From Comamonas terrae (GTDB lineage Bacteria; Pseudomonadota; Gammaproteobacteria; Burkholderiales; Burkholderiaceae_C), in the NCBI RefSeq assembly GCF_001544075.1, contig NZ_BCNT01000003.1:248001-312000 (forward strand): a DNA stretch of 64,000 nucleotides. The letters run 5' to 3'. Below the pieces are notes generated by a model that saw nothing but the letters and a program-made list of their open reading frames with translations, had not been told where the DNA came from and searched no databases. Shown piece by piece: positions 49,035 through 56,805 of the stretch. Numbering within the stretch: position 1 is the stretch's first letter; the number at the start of each line of letters is the position of its first letter. The position numbers were made by a program, and so were the translations under genes.

Positions 49035-51107
49035 ATGTCCCATACCCTGCTCAGCCGCCGCAAAGCCCTGCAATTCCTGTCCGGCGCGCCCCTGCTGCCC
49101 CTCGGCTCCGCAGTATCCGCCTCCACGCTGCTTGCGGCCTGCGGCGGCGATGACAACAGCACGTCCGTGCAGCCGCCTGCGGCCAAGCCCAACTATGTCT
49201 CGGCCACCTTCACGGGCATGGCCGCACCCGCCCTCGGCAATCCCCAGGCCATGGCCACGATGAGCGTGGGCTCCAGGCTGACAGTGAATTTCGACGACCA
49301 GAGCCAGCACGAATATGTGCTGGGCTACCAGGGCTTCTTCAACACGGGCGACAGCGTCGACAAGACCGGCGGCGGCAAGATCGTCGCGGGCGGCTACTTC
49401 GATGCCAGCGGCAACCCCATCACCACCATCAAGGCCGCCGACGGCACGGCAGCCACGCTGGACGGCTACAGCAAGGCCAGCGCTCCCGCCGAATGGACCA
49501 AGGCCGGCCAGGTCTTCTCCGACTGCGTGGACGGCTCCTCCCTGCTGAAAGTCGCCGGCGCGCCGGCCAACACGGTCCATGCCGTGGTGCAGTACGAGTA
49601 CAACTCCAACGCCTACGGCATGCTGCCCTCGCCCATTGCCGTGCTGACGCTCAACCAGGATGCCGCCACCGGCAAGCTCACGCTCAAGAGCTACCACAAT
49701 GTGAACACCTTCGCCAACGACGCGCACGGCCTGTGGATTCCCTGCGGCGGCAGCCTCTCGCCCTGGGGTACCCACCTGTCCAGCGAGGAATACCATCCCG
49801 ACGCCTTCGACCAGGGCGACAACCAGAAACTGTCGGTGCTCAAGGCCTTCAGCCAGAATGCCTTCGGCAACGCCAATGCCAATCCCTACTGGTACGGCCA
49901 CCTGCCCGAAGTCACCGTCAAGGCCGACGGCACGGCCGACTTCAGGAAGTACTACAACCTGGGCCGCTACTCGCGCGAGCTGGTGCAGGTGTTCCCCGAC
50001 CAGCGCACCGTGCTGGGCGGCGACGACTCCAACAACGGCGGCCTGTTCATGTTCGTGGCCGACAAGGCCGGCGACCTCTCGTCGGGCACGCTCTATGTCG
50101 CCAAATACGTCACGGCGCTCAATGAAACCAGTGCGGGCAAGATCCAGTGGATCAGGCTCGGCCATGCCACCAGCGACGAAATCAAGGCGCTGGCCAACGA
50201 CACCGCCCTGACCACGGTGACGACCAATGCGGCCGGCTTCAAGGAGAACGGCATCTTCGCCTCGACCACGACCAACCCGAACGACGCCAGCTTCACCGAG
50301 ATCAAGCTCAGCGGCAAGAGCGCCTGGGTCAGGCTCAAGCCCGGCCAGGAAAAGGCGGCGGCCTTCCTCGAGACCCACCGCTACGCTGCGCTGAAAGGCG
50401 GCAGCCTGGTGTTCAACAAGCTCGAAGGCACGACGGTCAACGCCAAGGACAAGATCGCCTACTCGGCCGTGTCCGGCAGCACCAGCACCTTTGTGGCCAG
50501 CAGCACCCACAACAAGGAGCTGCCGCTCAACGCACCTGCCGGCTCCGTGCCGGTGGCCAGCCTCGCGGGCTTTGCCAAGAGCACGGCCGGTTACGTGCTG
50601 CAGCACAAGCTGGGCGGTGGCCAGAAGGACGACACGGGGGCCGCCATCGACAGCGAATGGGTGCCGACCCAGACCAGCCTGCTGCTGGCCGGCGAGCCTC
50701 TGGCCGCACCCGACAGCCTGGGCAACACCGACGCCCCGGGCAAGATCTCGCAGCCCGACAACCTCAAGTTCTCCGAAAAGCTGCGCACGCTGTTCATCGG
50801 CGAGGACAGCGGCCAGCACGTCAACAACTTCATGTGGGGCTACAACGTGGACAGCGGCAAGCTCGAGCGCGTGCTCTCCTGCCCGGCCGGCGCCGAATCC
50901 ACCGGCCTGCACGGCGTGGAGGACCTGAACGGCTGGACCTACATCCTCAGCAGCTTCCAGCACGCGGGCGAATACACCGACGCCACCGTGCAGGCCGTCA
51001 GGGACGCGGTCGATGCCCAGATCAACAGCAACTACAAGAACAAGGTGGCTGCCACCGTCGGCTACATCACGGCCACCCCGACGCAGATCAAGCTGGCCGC
51101 CAAGTAA
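49035..51107 (+). CDS. PhoX-like phosphatase (DUF839), Tat-exported lipoprotein
   Basis: A 690-residue exported protein. The N-terminus has LLSRRKALQFLSGAP, a twin-arginine motif, and then STLLAACGGDDNS, a lipobox, so it is probably a Tat-exported lipoprotein. The body resembles the PhoX/DUF839 family: AHGLWIPCGGSLSPWGTHLS with SSEEYHPDAF near residue 245, LGRYSRELVQVFPDQRTVLG with GDDSNNGGLFMFVAD near 320, and WVRLKPGQEKAAAF. PhoX enzymes are calcium- and iron-dependent alkaline phosphatases that release phosphate from esters. No Shine-Dalgarno sequence precedes the ATG at 49035; the upstream in-frame extension to 48873 is not conserved and spans the Pho-box-like site. Confidence 0.85.
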   Translation: MSHTLLSRRKALQFLSGAPLLPLGSAVSASTLLAACGGDDNSTSVQPPAAKPNYVSATFTGMAAPALGNPQAMATMSVGSRLTVNFDDQSQHEYVLGYQGFFNTGDSVDKTGGGKIVAGGYFDASGNPITTIKAADGTAATLDGYSKASAPAEWTKAGQVFSDCVDGSSLLKVAGAPANTVHAVVQYEYNSNAYGMLPSPIAVLTLNQDAATGKLTLKSYHNVNTFANDAHGLWIPCGGSLSPWGTHLSSEEYHPDAFDQGDNQKLSVLKAFSQNAFGNANANPYWYGHLPEVTVKADGTADFRKYYNLGRYSRELVQVFPDQRTVLGGDDSNNGGLFMFVADKAGDLSSGTLYVAKYVTALNETSAGKIQWIRLGHATSDEIKALANDTALTTVTTNAAGFKENGIFASTTTNPNDASFTEIKLSGKSAWVRLKPGQEKAAAFLETHRYAALKGGSLVFNKLEGTTVNAKDKIAYSAVSGSTSTFVASSTHNKELPLNAPAGSVPVASLAGFAKSTAGYVLQHKLGGGQKDDTGAAIDSEWVPTQTSLLLAGEPLAAPDSLGNTDAPGKISQPDNLKFSEKLRTLFIGEDSGQHVNNFMWGYNVDSGKLERVLSCPAGAESTGLHGVEDLNGWTYILSSFQHAGEYTDATVQAVRDAVDAQINSNYKNKVAATVGYITATPTQIKLAAK

Positions 51108-51124
51108 GCCGGCCTGCGCCTCCT

Positions 51125-51154
51125 AAAAAAGCCGCCTCCGAGAGGCGGCTTTTT
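51125..51154. terminator. Bidirectional terminator between phosphatase gene and uvrD
   Basis: AAAAAGCCGCCTC and GAGGCGGCTTTTT form a perfect stem with a CGA loop and A/T runs on both sides. It serves both convergent genes. Confidence 0.92.
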
Positions 51155-51182
51155 CAATGGGCGACGCTCAGGGCTGCGGGAC

Positions 51183-53660
51183 TCACTCCACGATGGTGAG
51201 CTTGGCGATGGACAGCGCCAGCCACTTCGTGCCGTGGCGGCCGAAGCTGACCTGGGCGCGCGCATCGTCGCCCGTGCCCTCCAGCGCCAGCACCTTGCCT
51301 TCGCCGAACTTGTTGTGGAACACGTTCATGCCGGCCTTCAGGCCGTGCGAAGGCTCGGCCTTGCGCGGCGGCACGGGCGGGCTGGCAAACACGTCCGGCT
51401 TGCCGGCCCAGCCGGAATTCGAGCCCAACTGGCCGGAAGCCCTTGATCCATAAGCGCCATATGCACCTGAATGGGGAGCAAACGTACCAAAGCCTCCCTG
51501 TCTCGGCGTGATCCACTTGAGCGCCTCCTCGGGCAGCTCGTCGAAGAAGCGGCTCTTGACGTTGTAGCGCGTCTGGCCATGCAGCATGCGCGTTTGCGAA
51601 TGGCTCAGATACAGGCGCTTGCGCGCCCGCGTGATGGCCACATAGGCCAGGCGCCGCTCTTCCTCCAGGCCGCCGCGGTCCATCATGGCGTTCTCGTGCG
51701 GAAACAGGCCCTCCTCCATGCCGCCGATGAAGACGGCGTCGAATTCCAGTCCCTTGGAGGCATGCACGGTCATCAGCTGCACCGCATCCTGTCCGGCCTG
51801 GGCCTGGTTGTCGCCGGCTTCCAGCGCGGCATGGGTCAGAAAGGCCGCCAGCGGCGACAGGGTCTCGCCCGTATCCGCATTGACCATGGCCGCGGCCGTG
51901 CCTGCCGGCGGCCTGAGCGGCTCATCGAGCAGCGGTGCGTCCGGGTCCAGGCCCTGGCTGGCCGGGCTCTGGGTCAGGTCCTGCCCGGGCCGCGCATTCT
52001 GCTGCTCGTCCAGGGGCAGCGCGATCGCGTCACGGCCAAATCCTTCCTGCGTCACGAAGCTCTCGGCTGCGGTCACCAGCTCCTGCAGGTTCTCGATGCG
52101 GTCCGCGCCTTCCTTTTCGTTGCGGTAGTGCTCGAGCAGGCCGCTTTCCTCTTCCACGGTCTCGATGATCTCGCGCAGCGTCTTGCCCTGCGTCTGCTCG
52201 CGCAGCACGTCGATTTTGGCCACGAAGCCCTGCAGCTTGGTGCCGGCGGCGCCGCCCACGGCCGTGACGGCATCGCTCAGCGACGTGCCGCTGCTGCGCG
52301 CCGTGTCCTGCAGGACTTCGATGGTGCGAGCGCCGATGCCGCGCGGCGGAAAGTTCACCACGCGCAGAAAGCTGGTGTCGTCATGCGGGTTCTCCAGCAG
52401 GCGCAGATAAGCCAGCGCATGCTTGATTTCGGCCCGCTCGAAAAAGCGCAGGCCGCCGTACACGCGGTAGGGGATGGCGGCATTGAACAGTGCCGATTCG
52501 ATGGCCCGGCTTTGCGCATTGCTGCGGTAGAGCACGGCGATTTCCTGGCGCGCATAGCCGTCGTTCTTCACGAGCTGCTTGATCTCGTCCACCATCCACG
52601 AGGCCTCGGCCAGGTCCGAGGGCGCCTCGTAGATGCGCACCGGCTCGCCCGGCCCCTGCGCGGTGCGCAGGTTCTTGCCCAGGCGGTTGCTGTTGTGGCT
52701 GATCAGCGCGTTGGCGCAGTCCAGGATGTTGCTGTAGCTGCGGTAGTTCTGCTCCAGCTTGATCTGCTGGCGCACATCGAACTCGCGGATGAAGTCGGCC
52801 ATGTTGCCCACGCGCGCACCGCGGAACGCGTAGATGCTCTGGTCGTCGTCGCCCACGGCGATCACGCTGGAGCCGGACACATAGCGGCCGCCGACCTCGT
52901 TGCCGGCCAGCTGCTTGAGCCACTGGTACTGCAGCTTGTTCGTGTCCTGGAATTCGTCCACCAGAATGTGCTGGAAACGCCGCTGGTAGTGGTGGCGCAG
53001 GTGCTCGTCGTCGCGCAGCAGCTCGAAGGAGCGCAGCATCAGCTCGCCGAAGTCCACCACGCCCTCGCGCTGGCACTGCTCCTCGTAGAGCTGGTAGATC
53101 TCCACCTTCTTGCGCGTGTCCGGGTCGCTGGCCACCACGTCGCCGGGACGCATGCCCTCTTCCTTGCAGCCGGCGATGAAATACATCAGCTGCTTGGGCG
53201 GAAAGCGCTCGTCGTCCACGTTGAACTGCTTGCACAGGCGCTTGATGGCCGACAGCTGGTCCTGCGTGTCCAGGATCTGGAAGGCCTGCGGCAGCCTGGC
53301 GGCCTGGTGGTGCGCGCGCAGCAGGCGGTTGCACAGGCCGTGAAAAGTGCCTATCCACATGCCGCGCACGTTGTAGGGCAGCATGGCCGACAGGCGCGCC
53401 AGCATTTCCTTGGCCGCCTTGTTGGTGAAGGTCACGGCCAGGATGGAGCCCGGCGTGGCCTGCCCGGTCTGCAGCAGCCAGGCGATGCGCGTGGTCAGCA
53501 CGCGGGTCTTGCCCGAGCCGGCGCCGGCCAGGATCAGCGCATGGCCGGCCGGCAGGGTCACCGCCGCCAGCTGCTCCGGATTGAGGTGGGCCAGCAGGGG
53601 CGAGGAAGAGGGGTGCGGCGAGCCCTCGGGCGCGGCATCAAGCAGATCGATCGGGAACAT
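51183..53660 (-). CDS. uvrD: UvrD/PcrA-type DNA helicase
   Basis: An 825-residue superfamily 1A helicase that unwinds DNA 3'-5' in repair and replication restart. Motifs appear in order: Walker A AGAGSGKTRVL near residue 48, VTFTNKAAKEM, ILVDEFQDTNKLQYQWL, AVGDDDQSIYAFRGARVGNM, QNYRS, MTVHASKGLEFDAVFIGGME and YVAITRARKRLYL. A C-terminal Tudor-like unit, GMNVFHNKFGEGKVLALEGT, is the RNA-polymerase-binding module of PcrA/UvrD. A Gly/Tyr/Ser-rich linker of lower GC precedes it. The ATG at 53660 is 8 nt after a TACAAT box with no Shine-Dalgarno sequence, suggesting a leaderless mRNA. Confidence 0.95.
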   Translation of the reverse strand: MFPIDLLDAAPEGSPHPSSSPLLAHLNPEQLAAVTLPAGHALILAGAGSGKTRVLTTRIAWLLQTGQATPGSILAVTFTNKAAKEMLARLSAMLPYNVRGMWIGTFHGLCNRLLRAHHQAARLPQAFQILDTQDQLSAIKRLCKQFNVDDERFPPKQLMYFIAGCKEEGMRPGDVVASDPDTRKKVEIYQLYEEQCQREGVVDFGELMLRSFELLRDDEHLRHHYQRRFQHILVDEFQDTNKLQYQWLKQLAGNEVGGRYVSGSSVIAVGDDDQSIYAFRGARVGNMADFIREFDVRQQIKLEQNYRSYSNILDCANALISHNSNRLGKNLRTAQGPGEPVRIYEAPSDLAEASWMVDEIKQLVKNDGYARQEIAVLYRSNAQSRAIESALFNAAIPYRVYGGLRFFERAEIKHALAYLRLLENPHDDTSFLRVVNFPPRGIGARTIEVLQDTARSSGTSLSDAVTAVGGAAGTKLQGFVAKIDVLREQTQGKTLREIIETVEEESGLLEHYRNEKEGADRIENLQELVTAAESFVTQEGFGRDAIALPLDEQQNARPGQDLTQSPASQGLDPDAPLLDEPLRPPAGTAAAMVNADTGETLSPLAAFLTHAALEAGDNQAQAGQDAVQLMTVHASKGLEFDAVFIGGMEEGLFPHENAMMDRGGLEEERRLAYVAITRARKRLYLSHSQTRMLHGQTRYNVKSRFFDELPEEALKWITPRQGGFGTFAPHSGAYGAYGSRASGQLGSNSGWAGKPDVFASPPVPPRKAEPSHGLKAGMNVFHNKFGEGKVLALEGTGDDARAQVSFGRHGTKWLALSIAKLTIVE

Positions 53661-54049
53661 AGGACAGCATTGTAGAAATGCCCGCATGCACTTCGGGCCG
53701 GGCATGGCAATGCGGGTCTCGATTCAAAAACAATAGCACTTGGCGCATGTCACACGGAATTTTCTCGGCTGATTCACATCGAAACCCATGTCTCCCAAGC
53801 GGCAAAAGCTATGACTATGGAAGCACCCCTTCCTGCCCGATGGCTGCGGTTTTCGGTATAACCCCATAAGCCCTGGGCACTACGCGCCGGCCCCCGAGGG
53901 CGTATACAATCAATCACCGGGCCCAAGTTTCTTGCGGTCCGGTTTTTTTTGCCCGCAACTTCCTGCCGGGCCGGAAGACCGGTCTCCAAGCCAAGCGCCC
54001 CATTGCCGCGAAATAGTTCGCTGCAACCTCTTATGGAGCTTGGAATCAA
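53661..54049. promoter_or_regulatory. uvrD/guaC divergent region with guaC leader hairpin
   Basis: This 389-bp gap has no gene. On the minus side, TACAAT ends 8 nt before the uvrD ATG. On the plus side, TATACAAT at 53903-53910 is a good -10 box. Just after it comes a hairpin (53917-53942, ends ACCGG and CCGGT, inner CAAG-TTT-CTTG) followed by eight Ts at 53943-53950. A guaC transcript from this promoter would meet this terminator-like structure within about 35 nt. A degenerate short repeat lies near 53720-53760. GGAG precedes guaC by 11 nt. Confidence 0.6.
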
Positions 54050-55027
54050 ATGGAAATCTTCGACTACGACAACATTCTTCTGCTGCCCCGCAAGTGCCGC
54101 GTGGAAAGCCGCTCGGAATGTGACACCAGCGTGGAGCTGGGCAACCGGACCTTCAAGCTGCCCGTCGTGCCCGCCAACATGAAGACGGTGGTGGACGAGA
54201 AGATCTGCGCCTTCTTGGCACAAAACGGTTTCTTCTACGTGATGCACCGTTTCGACATCGACAACGTGGCTTTCACCAAGGACATGCAGAGCCGGGGCCT
54301 GTTCGCCTCGATCTCCCTGGGCGTGAAGCAGCCCGACTACGACACGGTGGACCGCTTCGTGGCCGAAGGCATCTGCCCCGAATACATCACCATCGACATC
54401 GCCCACGGCCATGCCGACAGCGTGAAGAACATGATCCAGTACCTGAAGGCCAAGATTCCCGCGGCCTTCGTGATCGCCGGCAACGTGGGAACACCCGAGG
54501 CCGTGATCGACCTGGAAAACTGGGGCGCGGACGCGACCAAGGTCGGCATCGGCCCCGGCAAGGTCTGCATCACCAAGCTCAAGACCGGCTTCGGCACGGG
54601 CGGCTGGCAGCTGTCGGCCCTCAAGTGGTGCGCCCGCGTGGCCACCAAGCCCATCATCGCCGACGGCGGCATTCGCAGCCACGGCGACATCGCCAAGAGC
54701 GTGCGCTTCGGCGCCACCATGGTCATGGTCGGCTCCCTGTTCGCCGGCCACGAGGAATCGCCCGGCAAGACCGTGGAGGTCGATGGCGAGCTGTTCAAGG
54801 AGTATTACGGCTCGGCCTCGGACTTCAACAAGGGCGAGTACAAGCACGTGGAAGGCAAGCGCATCCTGGAACCCGTCAAGGGCAAGCTGGCCGACACGCT
54901 GACCGAGATGCAGCAGGACGTGCAATCCTCCATCAGCTACTCGGGCGGCAAGAAGCTCATGGACATCCGCAAGGTCAACTACGTGATCCTGGGCGGCGAC
55001 AACCAGGGCGAGCATCTGCTGATGTAA
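54050..55027 (+). CDS. guaC: GMP reductase
   Basis: A 325-residue enzyme that reduces GMP to IMP with NADPH, linking guanine and adenine nucleotide pools. Its barrel motifs are [40 protein letters not shown], and the active-site loop [20 protein letters not shown] with the catalytic Cys near residue 176. This is the shorter GuaC type common in Firmicutes and also seen in some proteobacteria. It lacks the CBS domains of the related IMP dehydrogenase. It follows a terminator-like leader described separately and ends with its own hairpin terminator. Confidence 0.94.
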   Translation: MEIFDYDNILLLPRKCRVESRSECDTSVELGNRTFKLPVVPANMKTVVDEKICAFLAQNGFFYVMHRFDIDNVAFTKDMQSRGLFASISLGVKQPDYDTVDRFVAEGICPEYITIDIAHGHADSVKNMIQYLKAKIPAAFVIAGNVGTPEAVIDLENWGADATKVGIGPGKVCITKLKTGFGTGGWQLSALKWCARVATKPIIADGGIRSHGDIAKSVRFGATMVMVGSLFAGHEESPGKTVEVDGELFKEYYGSASDFNKGEYKHVEGKRILEPVKGKLADTLTEMQQDVQSSISYSGGKKLMDIRKVNYVILGGDNQGEHLLM

Positions 55028-55076
55028 ACCGCAGCGCACTCACCGGCGCGAAGGTGAACCTCCCAAAAAAAGCATC

Positions 55077-55106
55077 AAGGGCAGCTTCGGCTGCCCTTGC
55101 TGTTTG
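55077..55106 (+). terminator. Intrinsic terminator of guaC
   Basis: AAGGGCAGC and GCTGCCCTT pair around a TTCG tetraloop (55077-55098), followed by GCTGTTTG. It lies 50 bp past the stop codon. Confidence 0.75.
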
Positions 55107-55218
55107 TGCAGCGCCGCGATTGGAGCCACCGCATGCACAACTGATCTGTTCGCCAGCCGGCGATTGCCCACGCCGCCAGGCCTTAGCATTCAAGAACGAC
55201 TCCAAGGAGCAAAAAGAA

Positions 55219-56100
55219 ATGAGCACACGTCTGAAGATCGCCGTCCTGGGCACCGGCATGATGGGCCTGCCCATGGCGCGCCGCCTGGCCCGGGCCGGCC
55301 ACGAAGTCCACGCCTGGAACCGCACGCGCGCCAAGGCCGAGCCGCTGGCCGCCGACGGCGCCACCGTCCACGACAGCGCCGCCGACGCCGTGCGCGGCGT
55401 GGACTTTGCCGTGAGCCTGCTCGAAAACGGCGCCATCGTGGGCGACGTGCTGTTCAATCTGGGCGTGGCCGAAGCCATGCCCAGGGGCTCGCTGTTCATC
55501 GACATGGCCTCCATCCAGCCGCGCGAGGCGCGCGAGCATGCCGCCAGGCTGCAGGCGCTGGGCGTGCAGCACCTGGATGCCCCCGTCTCCGGCGGCACGC
55601 TGGGCGCCGAGGCCGGCACGCTGGCCATCATGGCCGGCGGCGACGAGACCGACTTCGCGCGCGCCCTGCCCGTGTTCGCCGCCCTCGGCCGCGCCACGCG
55701 CGTGGGGCCGCACGGCGCGGGCCAGCTGGCCAAGCTGGCCAACCAGATGATCGTGGGCATCACCATCGGCGCCGTGGCCGAAGCCCTGCTGCTGGCCGAG
55801 CGTGGCGGCGCCGACCCGGCCAAGGTGCGCGAGGCCATCTCGGGCGGCTTTGCCGACAGCCGCATTCTGCAGGTGCATGGCGAGCGCATGGTGCAGCGCG
55901 ACTTCGCGCCGCGCGGCCGCATGACGGTGCAGCTCAAGGACATGCGCAACGCCATGGCCACGGCCCGGGAACTGGACTTCCAGGCGCCCATCACGGCGCT
56001 GTTCGAGCGCCTGTATGCCGACGGCGTGGAGCACGGCCTGGCCGACCTGGACCAGGCCGGCCTCTTCGTCGAGCTCGCACAGCGCAACGGCATGCAGTAA
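55219..56100 (+). CDS. NAD(P)-dependent 3-hydroxyisobutyrate-dehydrogenase-type oxidoreductase
   Basis: A 293-residue member of the beta-hydroxyacid dehydrogenase family, which includes 3-hydroxyisobutyrate dehydrogenase and tartronate semialdehyde reductase. The Rossmann nucleotide motif is IAVLGTGMMGLPMARRLARA at the N-terminus. The substrate-binding DAPVSGGTLGAEAGTLAIMA near residue 120 and the catalytic Lys in GAGQLAKLANQMIVG near 172 are intact. AAGGAG lies 9-10 nt before the ATG at 55219. It stands alone, so the substrate cannot be set from context. Confidence 0.9.
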   Translation: MSTRLKIAVLGTGMMGLPMARRLARAGHEVHAWNRTRAKAEPLAADGATVHDSAADAVRGVDFAVSLLENGAIVGDVLFNLGVAEAMPRGSLFIDMASIQPREAREHAARLQALGVQHLDAPVSGGTLGAEAGTLAIMAGGDETDFARALPVFAALGRATRVGPHGAGQLAKLANQMIVGITIGAVAEALLLAERGGADPAKVREAISGGFADSRILQVHGERMVQRDFAPRGRMTVQLKDMRNAMATARELDFQAPITALFERLYADGVEHGLADLDQAGLFVELAQRNGMQ

Positions 56101-56275
56101 ATCAACCTTACCTGCCCGCAACACGGGCTCGCCGATGCGCCACTGCAGAGCCCAGGAGCCGCAGGCTTTTGGCGATACGGCGGCAAAAAAATTCAGGAAA
56201 AAATCAGGGTTTGCCTGCAAGCGGGTAAAAATTAGCGCATAATTGCGGTCTCGCTTGCACAGCAGGCATCTTGTG

Positions 56276-56351
56276 GGGCTCTTAGCTCAGTTGGTAGAGC
56301 AGCGGACTCTTAATCCGTTGGTCGAAGGTTCGAATCCTTCAGGGCCCACCA
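56276..56351 (+). tRNA. tRNA-Lys(CUU), copy 1
   Basis: A 76-nt cloverleaf with acceptor GGGCTCT/AGGGCCC (two wobble pairs), D arm AGCTCAGTTGGTAGAGC, anticodon loop CTCTTAA giving anticodon CUU, T arm GAAGGTTCGAATCCTTC and an encoded CCA end. CATAAT at 56238-56243 could be the -10 box; the -35 is weak. First of three identical tandem copies. Confidence 0.96.
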
Positions 56352-56530
56352 GAATTCACCGATCCGGCACACGCCTGATCCACACCCCGGTTTCACACCG
56401 GCGGGCTCTTAGCTCAGTTGGTAGAGCAGCGGACTCTTAATCCGTTGGTCGAAGGTTCGAATCCTTCAGGGCCCACCAAAAATTCACCGATCCGACACAT
56501 GCCGGATCCACTCCCCGGTTTCACGCCGGC
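56352..56530 (+). repeat. Near-identical spacers of the tRNA-Lys array
   Basis: The spacers at 56352-56402 and 56479-56530 share ATTCACCGATCCG, a CACA.GCC.GATCCAC block and CCCCGGTTTCAC.CCGGC with few differences. With the tRNA they make a 127-128-bp unit, so the array arose by tandem duplication. Confidence 0.85.
56403..56478 (+). tRNA. tRNA-Lys(CUU), copy 2
   Basis: Identical in all 76 positions to copy 1, with anticodon CUU and encoded CCA. It is separated from copy 1 by a 51-bp spacer that is nearly repeated before copy 3. Confidence 0.96.
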
Positions 56531-56606
56531 GGGCTCTTAGCTCAGTTGGTAGAGCAGCGGACTCTTAATCCGTTGGTCGAAGGTTCGAATCCTTCAGGGC
56601 CCACCA
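56531..56606 (+). tRNA. tRNA-Lys(CUU), copy 3
   Basis: Identical to copies 1 and 2. It is followed within 10 bp by a strong terminator, so the three genes are probably one transcript. Confidence 0.96.
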
Positions 56607-56614
56607 AAAACGTC

Positions 56615-56655
56615 AAGCCCGCTGTTCCTTTGGACAGCGGGCTTTTGCTTTTTCC
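56615..56655 (+). terminator. Terminator of the tRNA-Lys array
   Basis: AAGCCCGCTGT and ACAGCGGGCTT pair around an 8-nt loop and are followed by two T-runs. Confidence 0.9.
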
Positions 56656-56680
56656 TGGTTGATCCGCAACAACGATTGTG

Positions 56681-56720
56681 AAAATTAATGTTAAAGATTA
56701 ACCGTTAATGTAAAACTATC
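56681..56720. promoter_or_regulatory. AT-rich control region before bcsB
   Basis: TTAATGTTAAA at 56685 and TTAATGTAAAA at 56705 are direct repeats 20 bp apart, about two helical turns. GTTAA-AGA-TTAAC at 56690-56702 is a palindrome overlapping the first. This AT-rich patch stands out from the GC-rich surroundings and lies about 100 bp before the bcsB start, so it is a likely promoter or operator. Confidence 0.5.
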
Positions 56721-56805
56721 GAAAATCCATCAGAATGACACCCTTCGCAATGGGGGAAGCACGCATAACGCACTCCCTTCCAACGAATTACGCAGAGGAG
56801 ATGGC

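Noticed and set aside
51415..51490. A repeat insertion in the linker of uvrD
   Set aside because: The stretch is lower in GC and codes for a Gly/Tyr/Ser-rich linker, but it does not match the repeat family well enough and such linkers vary naturally in UvrD/PcrA.
56276..56606. A CRISPR-like repeat array
   Set aside because: The repeats are 76-nt tRNA-Lys genes with near-identical spacers, not short palindromic repeats with unique spacers.
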